11,955 nt of DNA from an uncultured bacterium (GCA_946479205.1 CAMLFJ010000042.1:1-11955), one strand, 5' to 3'; positions 1 through 7,549 are shown, numbered from the stretch's first letter. A program made the numbers and translations. The notes: a model not told the origin generated them from the letters alone.

Positions 1-219
1 GACGACGCGGAGGCGCTCAAGCGGGCCGGGCAGCTCATGGCGTGGAGCCACGACGCGCGCGGGGCCCGGACCGCGCTCGAGCGCTTCAATCGCGTGAAGG
101 GCGGCGACTACGAGGTGCACTACCTCCTGGGCGAGCTCTACGCGGCCGACCGGGATGAGGAGCGCGCGCGCCTCGAGTACGAGCGGGCGCTCCGGCTCCT
201 GCCCGCCCGCCCGCGTTGA
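1..219 (+). CDS. TPR-repeat protein, C-terminal fragment (5' end outside window)
   Basis: The reading frame is open from base 1 and ends at TGA 217-219, giving the last 72 residues of a protein whose start lies upstream. An in-frame ATG at 37 exists, but the codons before it are open and read as the same helical repeat, so I treat the gene as truncated by the window. The stretch GDYEVHYLLGELYAADRD followed by ARLEYERALRLLP has the small/large residue pattern of a TPR helix pair (LGxLY...A...YExAL). It lies directly upstream of the PelB-like gene and is probably in the same operon. Since PelB here is short of TPRs compared with the Pseudomonas protein, this could be the separate TPR half of a split PelB, or an unrelated periplasmic TPR protein. 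The TPR call is fairly safe; the role is inference. Confidence 0.7.
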   Translation, partial: DDAEALKRAGQLMAWSHDARGARTALERFNRVKGGDYEVHYLLGELYAADRDEERARLEYERALRLLPARPR

Positions 220-278
220 CCCGGGGCGCCGCGCCCTCCTCCCTTGAACGCGGCGGACGCCGCCGCCATACTCCTTCG

Positions 279-1736
279 GTGACCCCGCTCCGCTTCGCGT
301 GCGCCGTCTGGCTCCTGTGCCTGACCCTGGATGCCCCGATCACCGTCGCGCGCGCCCAGGCGCCGCCCGCCGCGCCCGAGACGCCCGAGGCCCCCGCCCC
401 GTTCGAGGCCGAGATGATGCGGGCGCGCATCCTGGCGCGCCTGGGCCTGATCGAGGAGGCGCTCGCGGCGTATCGCGCGCTGCTCGAGCGCCACGGGGAG
501 GATCGCGCCCTGCGCGAGGACTACGCGGAGGTCCTCGTGGACGCCGGGCAGCTCGACCAGGCCGGTCCGGTGGTGGATCGCTACCTGGCCGACGATCCCG
601 CCTCCGCGCGGCTGCGCCGGTTGAAGGCCCGGCTCGACCTGGCCCGGGGCGCGCCCGCCGAGGCGGGCCGTCGCCTCGACGCGCTGGCGCGCGAGCAGCC
701 GCGCGACGCCGGCATCACCGCGGACCTGGCCGCCGCCGAGCTCGGCGCGGGCCGGTGGGGCCGGGCGCTCGATCTCTACGGGCGGATGCTGGATGCGGAT
801 CCGGAGAACCGCGAGGTCCTGGCCGCCTACCGCGAGATCCTCCTCGCCCACGCCCCGCGCGTCGAGCTGATCCACTCCACGCTGCTCCAGACCGCGGCCA
901 CGCACCACGTGGAGGAGGCCGCGTGGCGCGGCTGGCTGGCCGACCGCTGGTGGCTGCGGGCCGGCGCCCGGTACGGCAGCTATCACCAGGACCGGGTGGT
1001 GGGCCAGTCCGCGTTCAGCGAGGAGGTGTGGACCGCGCTGGCCACGGTCGGCTTCCGGCCCACGCGCGCGCTCTCGCTCTGGGCCGGGCTCGAGGAGTCG
1101 CGGCGCCGCGAGGACATCTACCGCACCATCGGGCGCCTCGGCGCCGCCTACGACGACGCGAAGGCCACCAGCGCGACGGTGGACGTGGCGATCCGCGAGC
1201 TGCTCACCAATCCGGTGGCCGCGATTCCGCGGAACGGATCGACCGACCGGGTGACGGTGGACGTGGCCCGGCGCGTCCTGGTCCCGGTGGTGCTGGGCGC
1301 CCACTACGACTTTCGCCACTACCGCGTGTCCGGAGAGGAGCTGGGAGACCGCTGGGAGGCGGCGGGGCGGGCCGAGCTCGAGCTGGTGCGGAGCCGCGTG
1401 CAGGTGACGCTGATCCCGCAGGTATTTTTTGCCCGGTACACGCCGACCGCGGGCGATGCCCTGCGCGCGGCGGTCTCGTTCATCAAGCGCGAAGACGTCC
1501 TGGGCATCGGGAGCGTGGTGGGCTGGGACGTGACGCCCGCGGTGCGCCTGCAGGCCGGCGCGGTCGGGCGCCGCGACCTGTTCCGCGCGATCACGTCGTG
1601 GGAGGTCAACGGGGAGGGCCGGTGGCGAATTCGCCCCTGGCTGGAGGGACGCGTGCTCTATACTCGCAACACCGAGTCCACCACGGTGGGCGGCCAGGAA
1701 GAATTCTTCCTCGGCCGTCTCGACATCCTGTACTGA
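279..1736 (+). CDS. pelB: PelB-like outer-membrane export protein: TPRs plus C-terminal beta-barrel (short form)
   Basis: Predicted outer-membrane exporter of the Pel polysaccharide, 485 aa from GTG 279. I chose this start because it places a signal peptide at the N-terminus (hydrophobic core about residues 7-20, likely cleavage after the ARA near 26). The alternative TTG at 216 overlaps the upstream stop and would add 21 polar residues. Neither start has a convincing Shine-Dalgarno. Residues 28-42 are a Pro/Ala linker. Residues about 45-180 hold roughly four TPR-like helix pairs. Residues about 195-485 alternate polar and hydrophobic residues as in beta-strands and end in FFLGRLDILY with a terminal aromatic, the usual outer-membrane barrel signature. 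In Pseudomonas the TPRs bind PelA and the barrel is the export pore. That PelB is about 1200 aa with many more TPRs, so this form is strongly reduced. The identity rests on architecture and on position before pelC; a generic TPR-barrel exporter is the alternative. Confidence 0.78.
   Translation: MTPLRFACAVWLLCLTLDAPITVARAQAPPAAPETPEAPAPFEAEMMRARILARLGLIEEALAAYRALLERHGEDRALREDYAEVLVDAGQLDQAGPVVDRYLADDPASARLRRLKARLDLARGAPAEAGRRLDALAREQPRDAGITADLAAAELGAGRWGRALDLYGRMLDADPENREVLAAYREILLAHAPRVELIHSTLLQTAATHHVEEAAWRGWLADRWWLRAGARYGSYHQDRVVGQSAFSEEVWTALATVGFRPTRALSLWAGLEESRRREDIYRTIGRLGAAYDDAKATSATVDVAIRELLTNPVAAIPRNGSTDRVTVDVARRVLVPVVLGAHYDFRHYRVSGEELGDRWEAAGRAELELVRSRVQVTLIPQVFFARYTPTAGDALRAAVSFIKREDVLGIGSVVGWDVTPAVRLQAGAVGRRDLFRAITSWEVNGEGRWRIRPWLEGRVLYTRNTESTTVGGQEEFFLGRLDILY
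1696..1711. repeat. 16-nt perfect palindrome at the 3' end of pelB
   Basis: AGGAAGAATTCTTCCT equals its own reverse complement and sits 24 nt upstream of the pelC start codon, in an otherwise GC-rich gene. It is coding sequence for Q-E-E-F-F-L of the barrel, and Glu-Glu-Phe-Phe codons produce such a palindrome naturally, so a regulatory role is unproven. Confidence 0.4.
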
Positions 1737-2311
1737 TGACACCTACGTCGGGGCGTTCGAGGATCCTGCTGCTGGCGGCCGCGCTGCTGACCGCGTCCGG
1801 ATGCGCGAGCGCGGTCCAGGAGTGGGTGAAGCCCGGCGCCGGTCGGGTCGGCCGCGTCGCGGTGCTCGCCTTCGAGAACCAGACCACCGCGCTGCGGGCC
1901 GGACAGGCCACCGCCGATCTCCTCGTCACCGAGCTGCTCGCCACCGGGGCGATCGCGGTGATGGACCCGAGCGAGGCCGCCGACCTCCTCCGCCGCGAGA
2001 ACCTGGACCCCGCCGACGTGGGCCGCCTGCCGTCCGCGCAGCGGATCGGCCGGCTCCTGCAGGTGAGCCACGTGCTGCAGGGCTCGGTGACCGAGTATCG
2101 CTATAAGCCCGGCCTCTCCGAGACGCCCGCGGTCGGCGTCACCGCGCGGCTCGTGGAGGTCGCCTCGGGGGAGGTGGTGTGGAGCGCGAGCCATGCCCGC
2201 CTCGGCTCCTCGTGGATCCGCGAGGACGGGCTCGCGCGCGTCGCGCAGCAGGTGGCCCACGACATGGCCGCCCATCTGACGGGCGCCCTGGGCGACGCCC
2301 GGGCGCGGTAA
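1736..2311 (+). CDS. pelC: PelC-like outer-membrane lipoprotein (CsgG/TolB-like fold)
   Basis: A 191-aa lipoprotein. The ATG at 1736 shares one base with the pelB stop (TGATG), which suggests translational coupling; no Shine-Dalgarno is visible. Residues 9-22 form a hydrophobic signal ending in a lipobox-like TASGC, with Cys23 as the predicted lipidated residue. The next residue is Ala rather than Asp, consistent with outer-membrane sorting. The mature part has the layout of CsgG/TolB-N-like domains: a first strand VGRVAVLAFENQT (38-50), a helix with ATADLLVTELL, the strand IAVMD (73-77), VSHVLQGSVTEY (110-121), and a final VTARLVEV...GEVVWS segment (135-150). In Pseudomonas PelC oligomerises into a periplasmic ring beneath the PelB barrel and guides the cationic polymer. 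The length is close to Pseudomonas PelC (about 170 aa). Position between pelB and pelD supports the assignment; sequence alone would only say CsgG/TolB-like lipoprotein. Confidence 0.83.
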   Translation: MTPTSGRSRILLLAAALLTASGCASAVQEWVKPGAGRVGRVAVLAFENQTTALRAGQATADLLVTELLATGAIAVMDPSEAADLLRRENLDPADVGRLPSAQRIGRLLQVSHVLQGSVTEYRYKPGLSETPAVGVTARLVEVASGEVVWSASHARLGSSWIREDGLARVAQQVAHDMAAHLTGALGDARAR

Positions 2312-2318
2312 GCGCCGG

Positions 2319-3671
2319 GTGCTCGCCCGCCTCCGCCGCGGCCACCCCTACCTGCTCGAGCTGGGCGGCGGGCTTCTCGTGCTCGCCGTCGTCAACCTGC
2401 TGCTGCGGCCGAAGGACCCGGGCTTCCTCGCGGTACAGCCGAATCCGGCCCTCCTGCTCGTCGCGGTGCTGGCCTGCCGTCACGGCCTGCGCGCCGGACT
2501 CGTGAGCGGGCTCGCGACCGCGGCCCTGGTCTCCGGGTGCATCGTGGCGCGTCTCGAGTACCTGACCGTCACCGAGCTGCGCACACTCGGGCACTACCTG
2601 ACGCCGCTCCTGCTGATCGGCACCGGCTTCGGGCTCGGCGCCCAGCGGGAGGCGCTGCGCCGCGCCGAGCGCGCGCGGGAGAGCCGCGTCGAGGCGCTCG
2701 AGCTCGAGCTGGCCGACCAGGCGGTGCGCTTCATGGCCGCCACCGAGGCCAAGCACGAGCTGGAGCGGCGGGTGGCCGACGAGCGCGCGTCGCTCTCGAG
2801 CCTCTACACCGCGGCCCGCGCCCTCGAGACGCTCGACGCGGAGCGGCTCTACCCGGCGATCGCGCTCACCGCGCGCCGGTTCCTGCAGGCCGACGCCTGC
2901 CAGTGCTACGTGCTGGAGGGCGAGCTGATGCGCCTGCGCGCCGCGGAAGGACCCGCCCCCGCGCGGTCGGAGATTCCGCCCGACGACGGGCTGGTCGGCC
3001 TGGCCGTCCGCCTCGGCCGCCCGGTCAGCGTGCGCGACGCCACCGCCATCGGTTCCCTCGACGATCTCCACGGCGCGAGCCTGCTGATGGCGGCCCCCCT
3101 GCTGGGCCCGCAGGGCACGCTGCTCGGCTGCATCACGGTGACGTCGCTGCCCTTCCTGCGTCTCACCCCCGCGTCGCTCGATCGCCTCGGCCTGGTCGCG
3201 GACTGGGGCGCGCGGGTGCTCGCGAACGCGCGGACCCACCAGGAGACCCGGGCGCGCACCATCGAGGACGACCTGGTGGGCGCCTACACCTACGCGTACT
3301 ACGAGCGCCGGCTCCACGAGGAAGAGGTGCGCGCCGACCGCTACGGCCGCCCGCTCGCGGTGGTCGTCTTCCGTGTCCATCGCTTCGGGGCGGTGGCGCC
3401 GGAGCGCCGCATCGAGCTGGGGCGCGTGCTCTCGCTCGTGTTCTCGCGGACGCTGCGCGACGTGGACATCGTGTGCCGCTACGCCACCGAGGACTCCTTC
3501 GCGATCATCCTGCCCGAGACCCCGCCCGCGCACGCCGAGGTCGTCGTCGAGCGCCTGTCGCGCGAGATCGGCAACTTCCACTTCGCCCCCTACGCCGACG
3601 AGACGGAGGACCTCGAGTTCTCGGCCCGCGTCCTCGCGGTGCGCGAGCGTCCCGGGGGAGTGACGTCCTGA
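2319..3671 (+). CDS. pelD: PelD-like c-di-GMP receptor (TM region, GAF, degenerate GGDEF)
   Basis: A 450-aa inner-membrane regulator of Pel synthesis. GTG 2319, 7 nt after pelC, is the first possible start, and the length matches Pseudomonas PelD (about 455 aa). Hydrophobic segments lie at about 10-29, 44-77 (probably two) and 93-107, giving roughly four TM helices. A charged, likely coiled-coil stretch (108-160) leads to a GAF-like domain (about 165-305). The C-terminus (about 315-435) is a degenerate GGDEF domain: the signature after ...DIVCRY reads ATEDSF instead of GGDEF, so no diguanylate cyclase activity is expected. The inhibitory-site motif RxxD is intact (R380-D-V-D383, ending five residues before the signature, as in PleD), and R415 sits where Pseudomonas PelD has a third c-di-GMP-contacting arginine. 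The gene is therefore predicted to switch Pel polymerisation on when c-di-GMP is bound. Its stop overlaps the pelE start. Confidence 0.92.
   Translation: MLARLRRGHPYLLELGGGLLVLAVVNLLLRPKDPGFLAVQPNPALLLVAVLACRHGLRAGLVSGLATAALVSGCIVARLEYLTVTELRTLGHYLTPLLLIGTGFGLGAQREALRRAERARESRVEALELELADQAVRFMAATEAKHELERRVADERASLSSLYTAARALETLDAERLYPAIALTARRFLQADACQCYVLEGELMRLRAAEGPAPARSEIPPDDGLVGLAVRLGRPVSVRDATAIGSLDDLHGASLLMAAPLLGPQGTLLGCITVTSLPFLRLTPASLDRLGLVADWGARVLANARTHQETRARTIEDDLVGAYTYAYYERRLHEEEVRADRYGRPLAVVVFRVHRFGAVAPERRIELGRVLSLVFSRTLRDVDIVCRYATEDSFAIILPETPPAHAEVVVERLSREIGNFHFAPYADETEDLEFSARVLAVRERPGGVTS
3654..3660 (+). promoter_or_regulatory. Shine-Dalgarno for pelE, supports a CTG start
   Basis: GGGGGAG lies 7 nt before CTG 3668, an ideal distance. 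No ATG, GTG or TTG occurs in frame near this site, so this ribosome site is the main evidence that pelE begins at CTG. Confidence 0.65.
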
Positions 3672-4633
3672 TCGCCGCGCTCCCGGCGGGCTGGCTCGCG
3701 GAGGCGATCGCGCTTGCGGTCGCGCTCGCGGGCCCCGCGTGGTGGCCCCTGGCCCTCGTCGCGCACGCGGCCGCCGCCTGGCTCGCCGGCCGCGGGCTGG
3801 GGGACGGGCGCCGCGACGCCCGGTTCCTCGCGAGCGCGCTCGTGCTCTCGCTGCCGGGCCTCGGCCTGGTCGGGCTCAGCGCGATCCGGTTCTGGCGCAG
3901 GCGCGCCGCGCCCTCCGGGATCTACGCGGGGGCCCACTCCGAGATGGCGGACCTGCCCGGTCCCGGCCAGTCTCCCGAACCGGTGGACCGCGTCCTCGAC
4001 TGGCTGCAGGCCCAGGTCTCGGTGCAGCCGGTCGCGGATCTCATCCGCGCCGCCGACCCGCGCACACAGCGCTGGGGCGTGGGGCTGCTCGCCAAGCGCG
4101 GAGACGGCGCCGCGGTGGAGCTCCTGCGTGAAGCCCTCGGCGCCGATGATCGCGACACGCAGATCGCCGCCTCCGGCGCGCTGCAGCGGGTGGAGGAGCG
4201 GCTGGTGGCGCGGATCGCGCACGCGCAGGAGCAGCTCCGGCTCGATCCGGAGTCGCCCGAGCGCCTCGTGGCGGTGGGCGACGCGTGCGTGGCCTACCAG
4301 GAGAGCCGTCTCCTGGAGGCCGCGATGGGCCGCCACTGGCTCGGGGAGGCGGAAGCCGCCTACCGGGCGGCGCGCGCGCGCCGCCCGGAGTGGGCCGCGC
4401 CGGCCGCGGCGCTGGCCCGGGTGCGGCTGGCCCAGGGCGAGGTCGCGGAGGCGGAGGCGCTGGCCGCGGAGGCGCGCGCGGCCGCGCCGTCCACCGAGGC
4501 GGACCTGCTCCTCTCGGAGATCTTCTTCGTCCAGGGCCGGTGGGCCGAGCTCCGGACGCTGTCGCGCGATGCGGTCGCGTCCGGCCGCGCCGACGACACG
4601 CTGCACTGGTGGGCGGGGGAGCCCGCGGCGTGA
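3668..4633 (+). CDS. pelE: PelE-like membrane-anchored TPR protein
   Basis: A 321-aa protein, close to Pseudomonas PelE (about 329 aa). The frame is open far upstream through pelD, but the PelE-like sequence begins at residue 1 of a CTG-initiated frame. CTG 3668 overlaps the pelD stop (CTGA) and follows a strong GGGGGAG. Two hydrophobic segments (about 5-40, possibly a hairpin, and 52-73) are followed by RFWRRR, a positive-inside stop. The rest is helical and cytoplasmic: a HEAT-like pair (about 118-172, with QRWGVGLLAKRGDGAAVELL and TQIAASGALQRV), then TPR-like helices (about 195-310, with GEAEAAYRAARARRPEW and AALARVRLAQGEVAEAEALA). In Pseudomonas PelE belongs to the inner-membrane PelDEFG complex and is thought to recruit PelF or link it to PelD and PelG. 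The identity depends largely on architecture and gene order, since TPRs diverge fast. Confidence 0.87.
   Translation: MIAALPAGWLAEAIALAVALAGPAWWPLALVAHAAAAWLAGRGLGDGRRDARFLASALVLSLPGLGLVGLSAIRFWRRRAAPSGIYAGAHSEMADLPGPGQSPEPVDRVLDWLQAQVSVQPVADLIRAADPRTQRWGVGLLAKRGDGAAVELLREALGADDRDTQIAASGALQRVEERLVARIAHAQEQLRLDPESPERLVAVGDACVAYQESRLLEAAMGRHWLGEAEAAYRAARARRPEWAAPAAALARVRLAQGEVAEAEALAAEARAAAPSTEADLLLSEIFFVQGRWAELRTLSRDAVASGRADDTLHWWAGEPAA
4615..4620 (+). promoter_or_regulatory. Shine-Dalgarno for pelF
   Basis: GGGGGA lies 9 nt before GTG 4630 inside the end of pelE. It supports the GTG that overlaps the pelE stop as the pelF start, rather than in-frame codons further upstream. Confidence 0.55.
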
Positions 4634-6129
4634 CCACGACCCCGCCCGCCGACGTCTGCCTGATCCTGGAGGGCACGTACCCGTACGTGACCGGCGGGGT
4701 GTCGGGGTGGATCCACCAGCTCGTCAACGCGCTCCCCGAGCTGCGCTTCGCGATCTTCCACATCTCGGCGACGAGCGGGGAGGTGCACGAGCCGCGCTAC
4801 ACGCTGCCGCCCAACGTGGTGAGTCTCGTGGACGTGGGCATCCACGGCGGCGACGAGCCGGCGGGCAAGAGCCACGCGATGGACCCCGCCTCGTGGGAGA
4901 AGATCTTCCAGTATCACGAGGAGCTCAAGGACGGCCGCGCCGACGGCCTCGGCGACCTCCTGAGCCGGATCTCGCCGCACCAGGGCGCCGGTCCGTCGGT
5001 CCACGACTACATCTACGGCAAGCCGTCGTGGGACATCGTGCGGCGCCTCTACGAGGGCCGGGCCTCCCACATCTCGTTCCTCGACTACTTCTGGACGTGG
5101 CGCTTCACCCACCTGCCGATGTTCCGGCTGCTGCACGCGCCGGTGCCGGAGGCCGCCCTCTACCACACCGTCTCCACCGGGTGGGCCGGGCTGGTGGCCG
5201 CGACCCAGCGGGTCCGCCACGACCGGCCGATGCTGCTCACCGAGCACGGCATCTATTCCCGCGAGCGGCGCATGGAGATCGACCAGGCCGAGTGGATCTA
5301 CGTGCAGCGCCAGGCGCCCATGACTCTGTCGGCGGGACCCGGCTTCTTCAAGGAGCTCTGGACCCGGCTCTTCGAGCACCTCTCGCGCATCACCTACGCC
5401 CACGCCGACCGCATCGTCACGATCTTCGAGGGCAACCGCCAGGCCCAGATCCGCGACGGGGCGGATCCGGCCAAGACGCTGGTGGTGCCGAACGGCATCA
5501 ACATGGAGCCGCTCGCCGCGCTGCCGCGAGTGGAGGCCGCGCCGGGGGAGTTCCGCATCGGCTTCGTGGGACGCGTGGTCCCGATCAAGGACGTGAAGAC
5601 GTTCATCCGGGCGGTCAAGATCGTGAGCGCGACGCTGCCGGGGGCGCGCGCGGTGATCGCGGGGCCCGGCGACGAGGACCCGCAGTACCTCGACGAGTGC
5701 CGCGTGCTCGCCGCGACCCTCGGGGTGGCCGAGCGCGTGGAGTTCACCGGCCGCGTGGACGTCAAGCAGATCTATCCGCGGATCGACGTGCTCGTGCTCA
5801 CCAGCATCTCGGAGGGGCTGCCGCTGGTGATCCTGGAGGCGGCCGCCGCCGGCATCCCGGTGGTCTCCACCGACGTGGGCGCGTGCCGCGAGCTCCTCGA
5901 GGGCAGCCAGCCCGCGGACCGCGCGCTCGGGGCGAGCGGGCTGGTGACCGGCCTCGCCGACCCGGGCTCCACCGCCCAGGCCATTCTGAGCCTGGCCCGA
6001 GATCCCGGTCTGCGCGAGGAGATGGGCCGGGCCGCGCGCAACCGGGTGCGGGCCCACTACCAGGAGTCCGACCTGATCCGTCGCTACCGGGAGATCTACA
6101 CCGACATGATCGCCCCGCGGGCGCGCTAG
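4630..6129 (+). CDS. pelF: PelF glycosyltransferase (GT4, GT-B fold)
   Basis: The cytoplasmic glycosyltransferase that polymerises Pel from UDP-sugars, 499 aa (Pseudomonas PelF is about 507). GTG 4630 overlaps the pelE stop by 4 bases (GTGA) and places the conserved N-terminal motif EGTYPYVTGGVSGW at residues 14-27, as in the PelF-type N-terminal domain (DUF3492). Two further long PelF-specific conserved regions are visible: YGKPSWDIVRRLYEG (129-143) and LTEHGIYSRERRMEI (203-217). The C-terminal GT-B half starts near residue 300 and contains GFVGRVVPIKDVKTFI (311-326) with Arg315 and Lys320 expected at the donor phosphates, AGPGDED (344-350), and the GT4 EX7E motif (E395 to E403 in SEGLPLVILEA). 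The helix QESDLIRRYREIY closes the protein. All catalytic landmarks are present, so it should be active. It is expected to work with PelD, PelE and PelG at the inner membrane. Confidence 0.95.
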   Translation: MTTTPPADVCLILEGTYPYVTGGVSGWIHQLVNALPELRFAIFHISATSGEVHEPRYTLPPNVVSLVDVGIHGGDEPAGKSHAMDPASWEKIFQYHEELKDGRADGLGDLLSRISPHQGAGPSVHDYIYGKPSWDIVRRLYEGRASHISFLDYFWTWRFTHLPMFRLLHAPVPEAALYHTVSTGWAGLVAATQRVRHDRPMLLTEHGIYSRERRMEIDQAEWIYVQRQAPMTLSAGPGFFKELWTRLFEHLSRITYAHADRIVTIFEGNRQAQIRDGADPAKTLVVPNGINMEPLAALPRVEAAPGEFRIGFVGRVVPIKDVKTFIRAVKIVSATLPGARAVIAGPGDEDPQYLDECRVLAATLGVAERVEFTGRVDVKQIYPRIDVLVLTSISEGLPLVILEAAAAGIPVVSTDVGACRELLEGSQPADRALGASGLVTGLADPGSTAQAILSLARDPGLREEMGRAARNRVRAHYQESDLIRRYREIYTDMIAPRAR

Positions 6130-6133
6130 GGCG

Positions 6134-7549
6134 ATGGCGGGCATCGGCTTCCGGCTCAAGCGCCTCATCGTCGAGGACAGCAGCAGCGGCTGGCTGCGCG
6201 CGCACCTCTACGGCGCGGTCCTCTCGGCGGGCCCGTGGCTGCTCTCGATCTGCACGCTCGGCACGCTCGCCCTCTTCTCCCGGGACCTGATCGGCGAGAC
6301 CGCGCACGCGCGCTTCCAGGCGATCGTGGTCTACACCTACACGTTCTCCCTGATCACCACCGGCGCCGCCCACATGGTGGTGACGCGCCAGCTCGCCGAC
6401 GAGCTGTACGTGGGCCGCATCGGGAGCCTGGTCGTCTCCTACCGGTTCACGGTGGGATGGACCGCGCTGGCGCACCTCGGGCTGGGCGGCCTCTTCTACG
6501 CGCTGGCCCCCGGGCTCGATCCCGCGCTGCGCGTGTTCGGGGTCATGCTGCTGGTGGTGGTGTCGTGCACCTGGATGGTGATGATCTACCTGGGCGCGGC
6601 CCAGGACTACGCGAGCGTGGTGACCGCGTTCTTCGTGGGCAACCTGGTGAGCCTGCTCGCCGCGCTGGCCCTCGGCCGCTGGCTCGGCACCAGCGGACAC
6701 CTGGGCGGGTTCCTGCTCGGGCAGACCGGTATCCTCTTCGTGCTCTGCGCCCGGGTGGAGCGCGAGCTCGCGGCGGTGCGCGTGCCCGAGACGGTGGATC
6801 TCACCGGCGCCTTCGTCCGCTACCCGGACCTGATCGCGGCGGGGCTCCTCTACAACGCGGCCATCGCGGTGGACCGCATCGCGTTCTGGGTCGCGCCGAC
6901 CGGCCGCACCATCGCGGGCTGGTTCCACGCCTCGCTCTACGACACCCCGATCTTCCTGTGCTACCTTTCGGTGGTGCCGTCGCTCGCCATCTTCCTCGTC
7001 AGCGTCGAGACCGACTTCTACGATCGCTACCGGGAGTACTACGGGGTGGCCACCAAGCACGGCACCCTGCGACAGGTGATCGAGGCCAAGCGGGCCATGA
7101 CCGCGTGCCTGCGCGACGGCCTGCGCCGGGTGATGGTGGTCCAGGGCCCGCTGACCCTGCTCCTGATGGTGCTGGCGCCGTGGATCGCGGCCGAGCTCGC
7201 GCTCGACGGGCTGCAGCTCGGGATCATGCGCTGCGGACTCGTGGGCGCGCTGCTGCACGTGCTGTGCCTCTTCGGGGGCATCGTGCTGCTCTACTTCGAC
7301 CGGCGGCGGGCGGCCGCCGAGGTCGCGGGCGTCTTCCTGGCCGCCAACCTGCTCCTCACCGTGATCACCCTGCTGGTGGGCCCGCGCAGCTACGGGCTCG
7401 GGTACCCGCTCGCCGCGCTGCTCGGGTGCGCGTGGGCCTACCATCGCCTCGAGCAGACCCTGGACGATCTGGAGTACCTGACGTTCGCGGCGCAGCCGAT
7501 GGCGCCCGAGGCGTCGGCCGTCGAGTCGAGCCCGACCGCATCCGCCTGA
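6134..7549 (+). CDS. pelG: PelG-like polytopic inner-membrane protein (Wzx/MATE-type)
   Basis: A 471-aa integral membrane protein (Pseudomonas PelG is about 456 aa), starting at ATG 6134, 4 nt after pelF; a partial AGGG at 6128-6131 is the only ribosome-site hint. The N-terminus MAGIGFRLKRL is the characteristic PelG opening. About twelve hydrophobic segments are visible, for example 26-48, 62-80, 107-125, 134-153, 160-180, 190-205, 232-250, 268-290, 333-355, 365-387, 395-416 and 420-436. A conserved charged loop VETDFYDRYREYYG lies at 291-304. PelG belongs to the polysaccharide transporter (PST) branch of the MOP superfamily and is thought to form, with PelD, PelE and PelF, the complex that makes and translocates Pel across the inner membrane. 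The C-terminal tail (about 455-471) is Ala/Ser/Pro-rich and probably disordered. In Pseudomonas this is the last pel gene; here its stop overlaps the next start by one base. Confidence 0.94.
   Translation: MAGIGFRLKRLIVEDSSSGWLRAHLYGAVLSAGPWLLSICTLGTLALFSRDLIGETAHARFQAIVVYTYTFSLITTGAAHMVVTRQLADELYVGRIGSLVVSYRFTVGWTALAHLGLGGLFYALAPGLDPALRVFGVMLLVVVSCTWMVMIYLGAAQDYASVVTAFFVGNLVSLLAALALGRWLGTSGHLGGFLLGQTGILFVLCARVERELAAVRVPETVDLTGAFVRYPDLIAAGLLYNAAIAVDRIAFWVAPTGRTIAGWFHASLYDTPIFLCYLSVVPSLAIFLVSVETDFYDRYREYYGVATKHGTLRQVIEAKRAMTACLRDGLRRVMVVQGPLTLLLMVLAPWIAAELALDGLQLGIMRCGLVGALLHVLCLFGGIVLLYFDRRRAAAEVAGVFLAANLLLTVITLLVGPRSYGLGYPLAALLGCAWAYHRLEQTLDDLEYLTFAAQPMAPEASAVESSPTASA

Noticed and set aside
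216..278. TTG start for pelB overlapping the upstream TGA
   Set aside because: It would add 21 polar, Arg-rich residues before the signal peptide and has no Shine-Dalgarno. GTG 279 gives a normal signal peptide. It cannot be fully excluded.
1425..1430. Run of six T in pelB as a slippage or frameshift site
   Set aside because: The frame continues intact to a proper barrel C-terminus, and no alternative product is evident.
138..1742. Long open frame on the - strand opposite pelB (534 codons)
   Set aside because: It is rich in Arg, Gly and His, has low complexity and no domain pattern, and mirrors the codon bias of pelB. It is a shadow typical of GC-rich DNA.
4674..4689. Inverted repeat CACGTAC-CC-GTACGTG near the start of pelF
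   Set aside because: It encodes the conserved Gly-Thr-Tyr-Pro-Tyr-Val motif, so it is explained by protein coding.
4360..6168. Long open frame on the - strand opposite pelF (602 codons)
   Set aside because: The composition is shadow-like, whereas the + strand encodes all the GT4 motifs.
6235..7548. Long + strand frame upstream of and continuous with the permease frame
   Set aside because: Only the part from ATG 7549 reads as a membrane protein. Upstream, the frame is Arg/Pro/Gly-rich sequence overlapping pelG.
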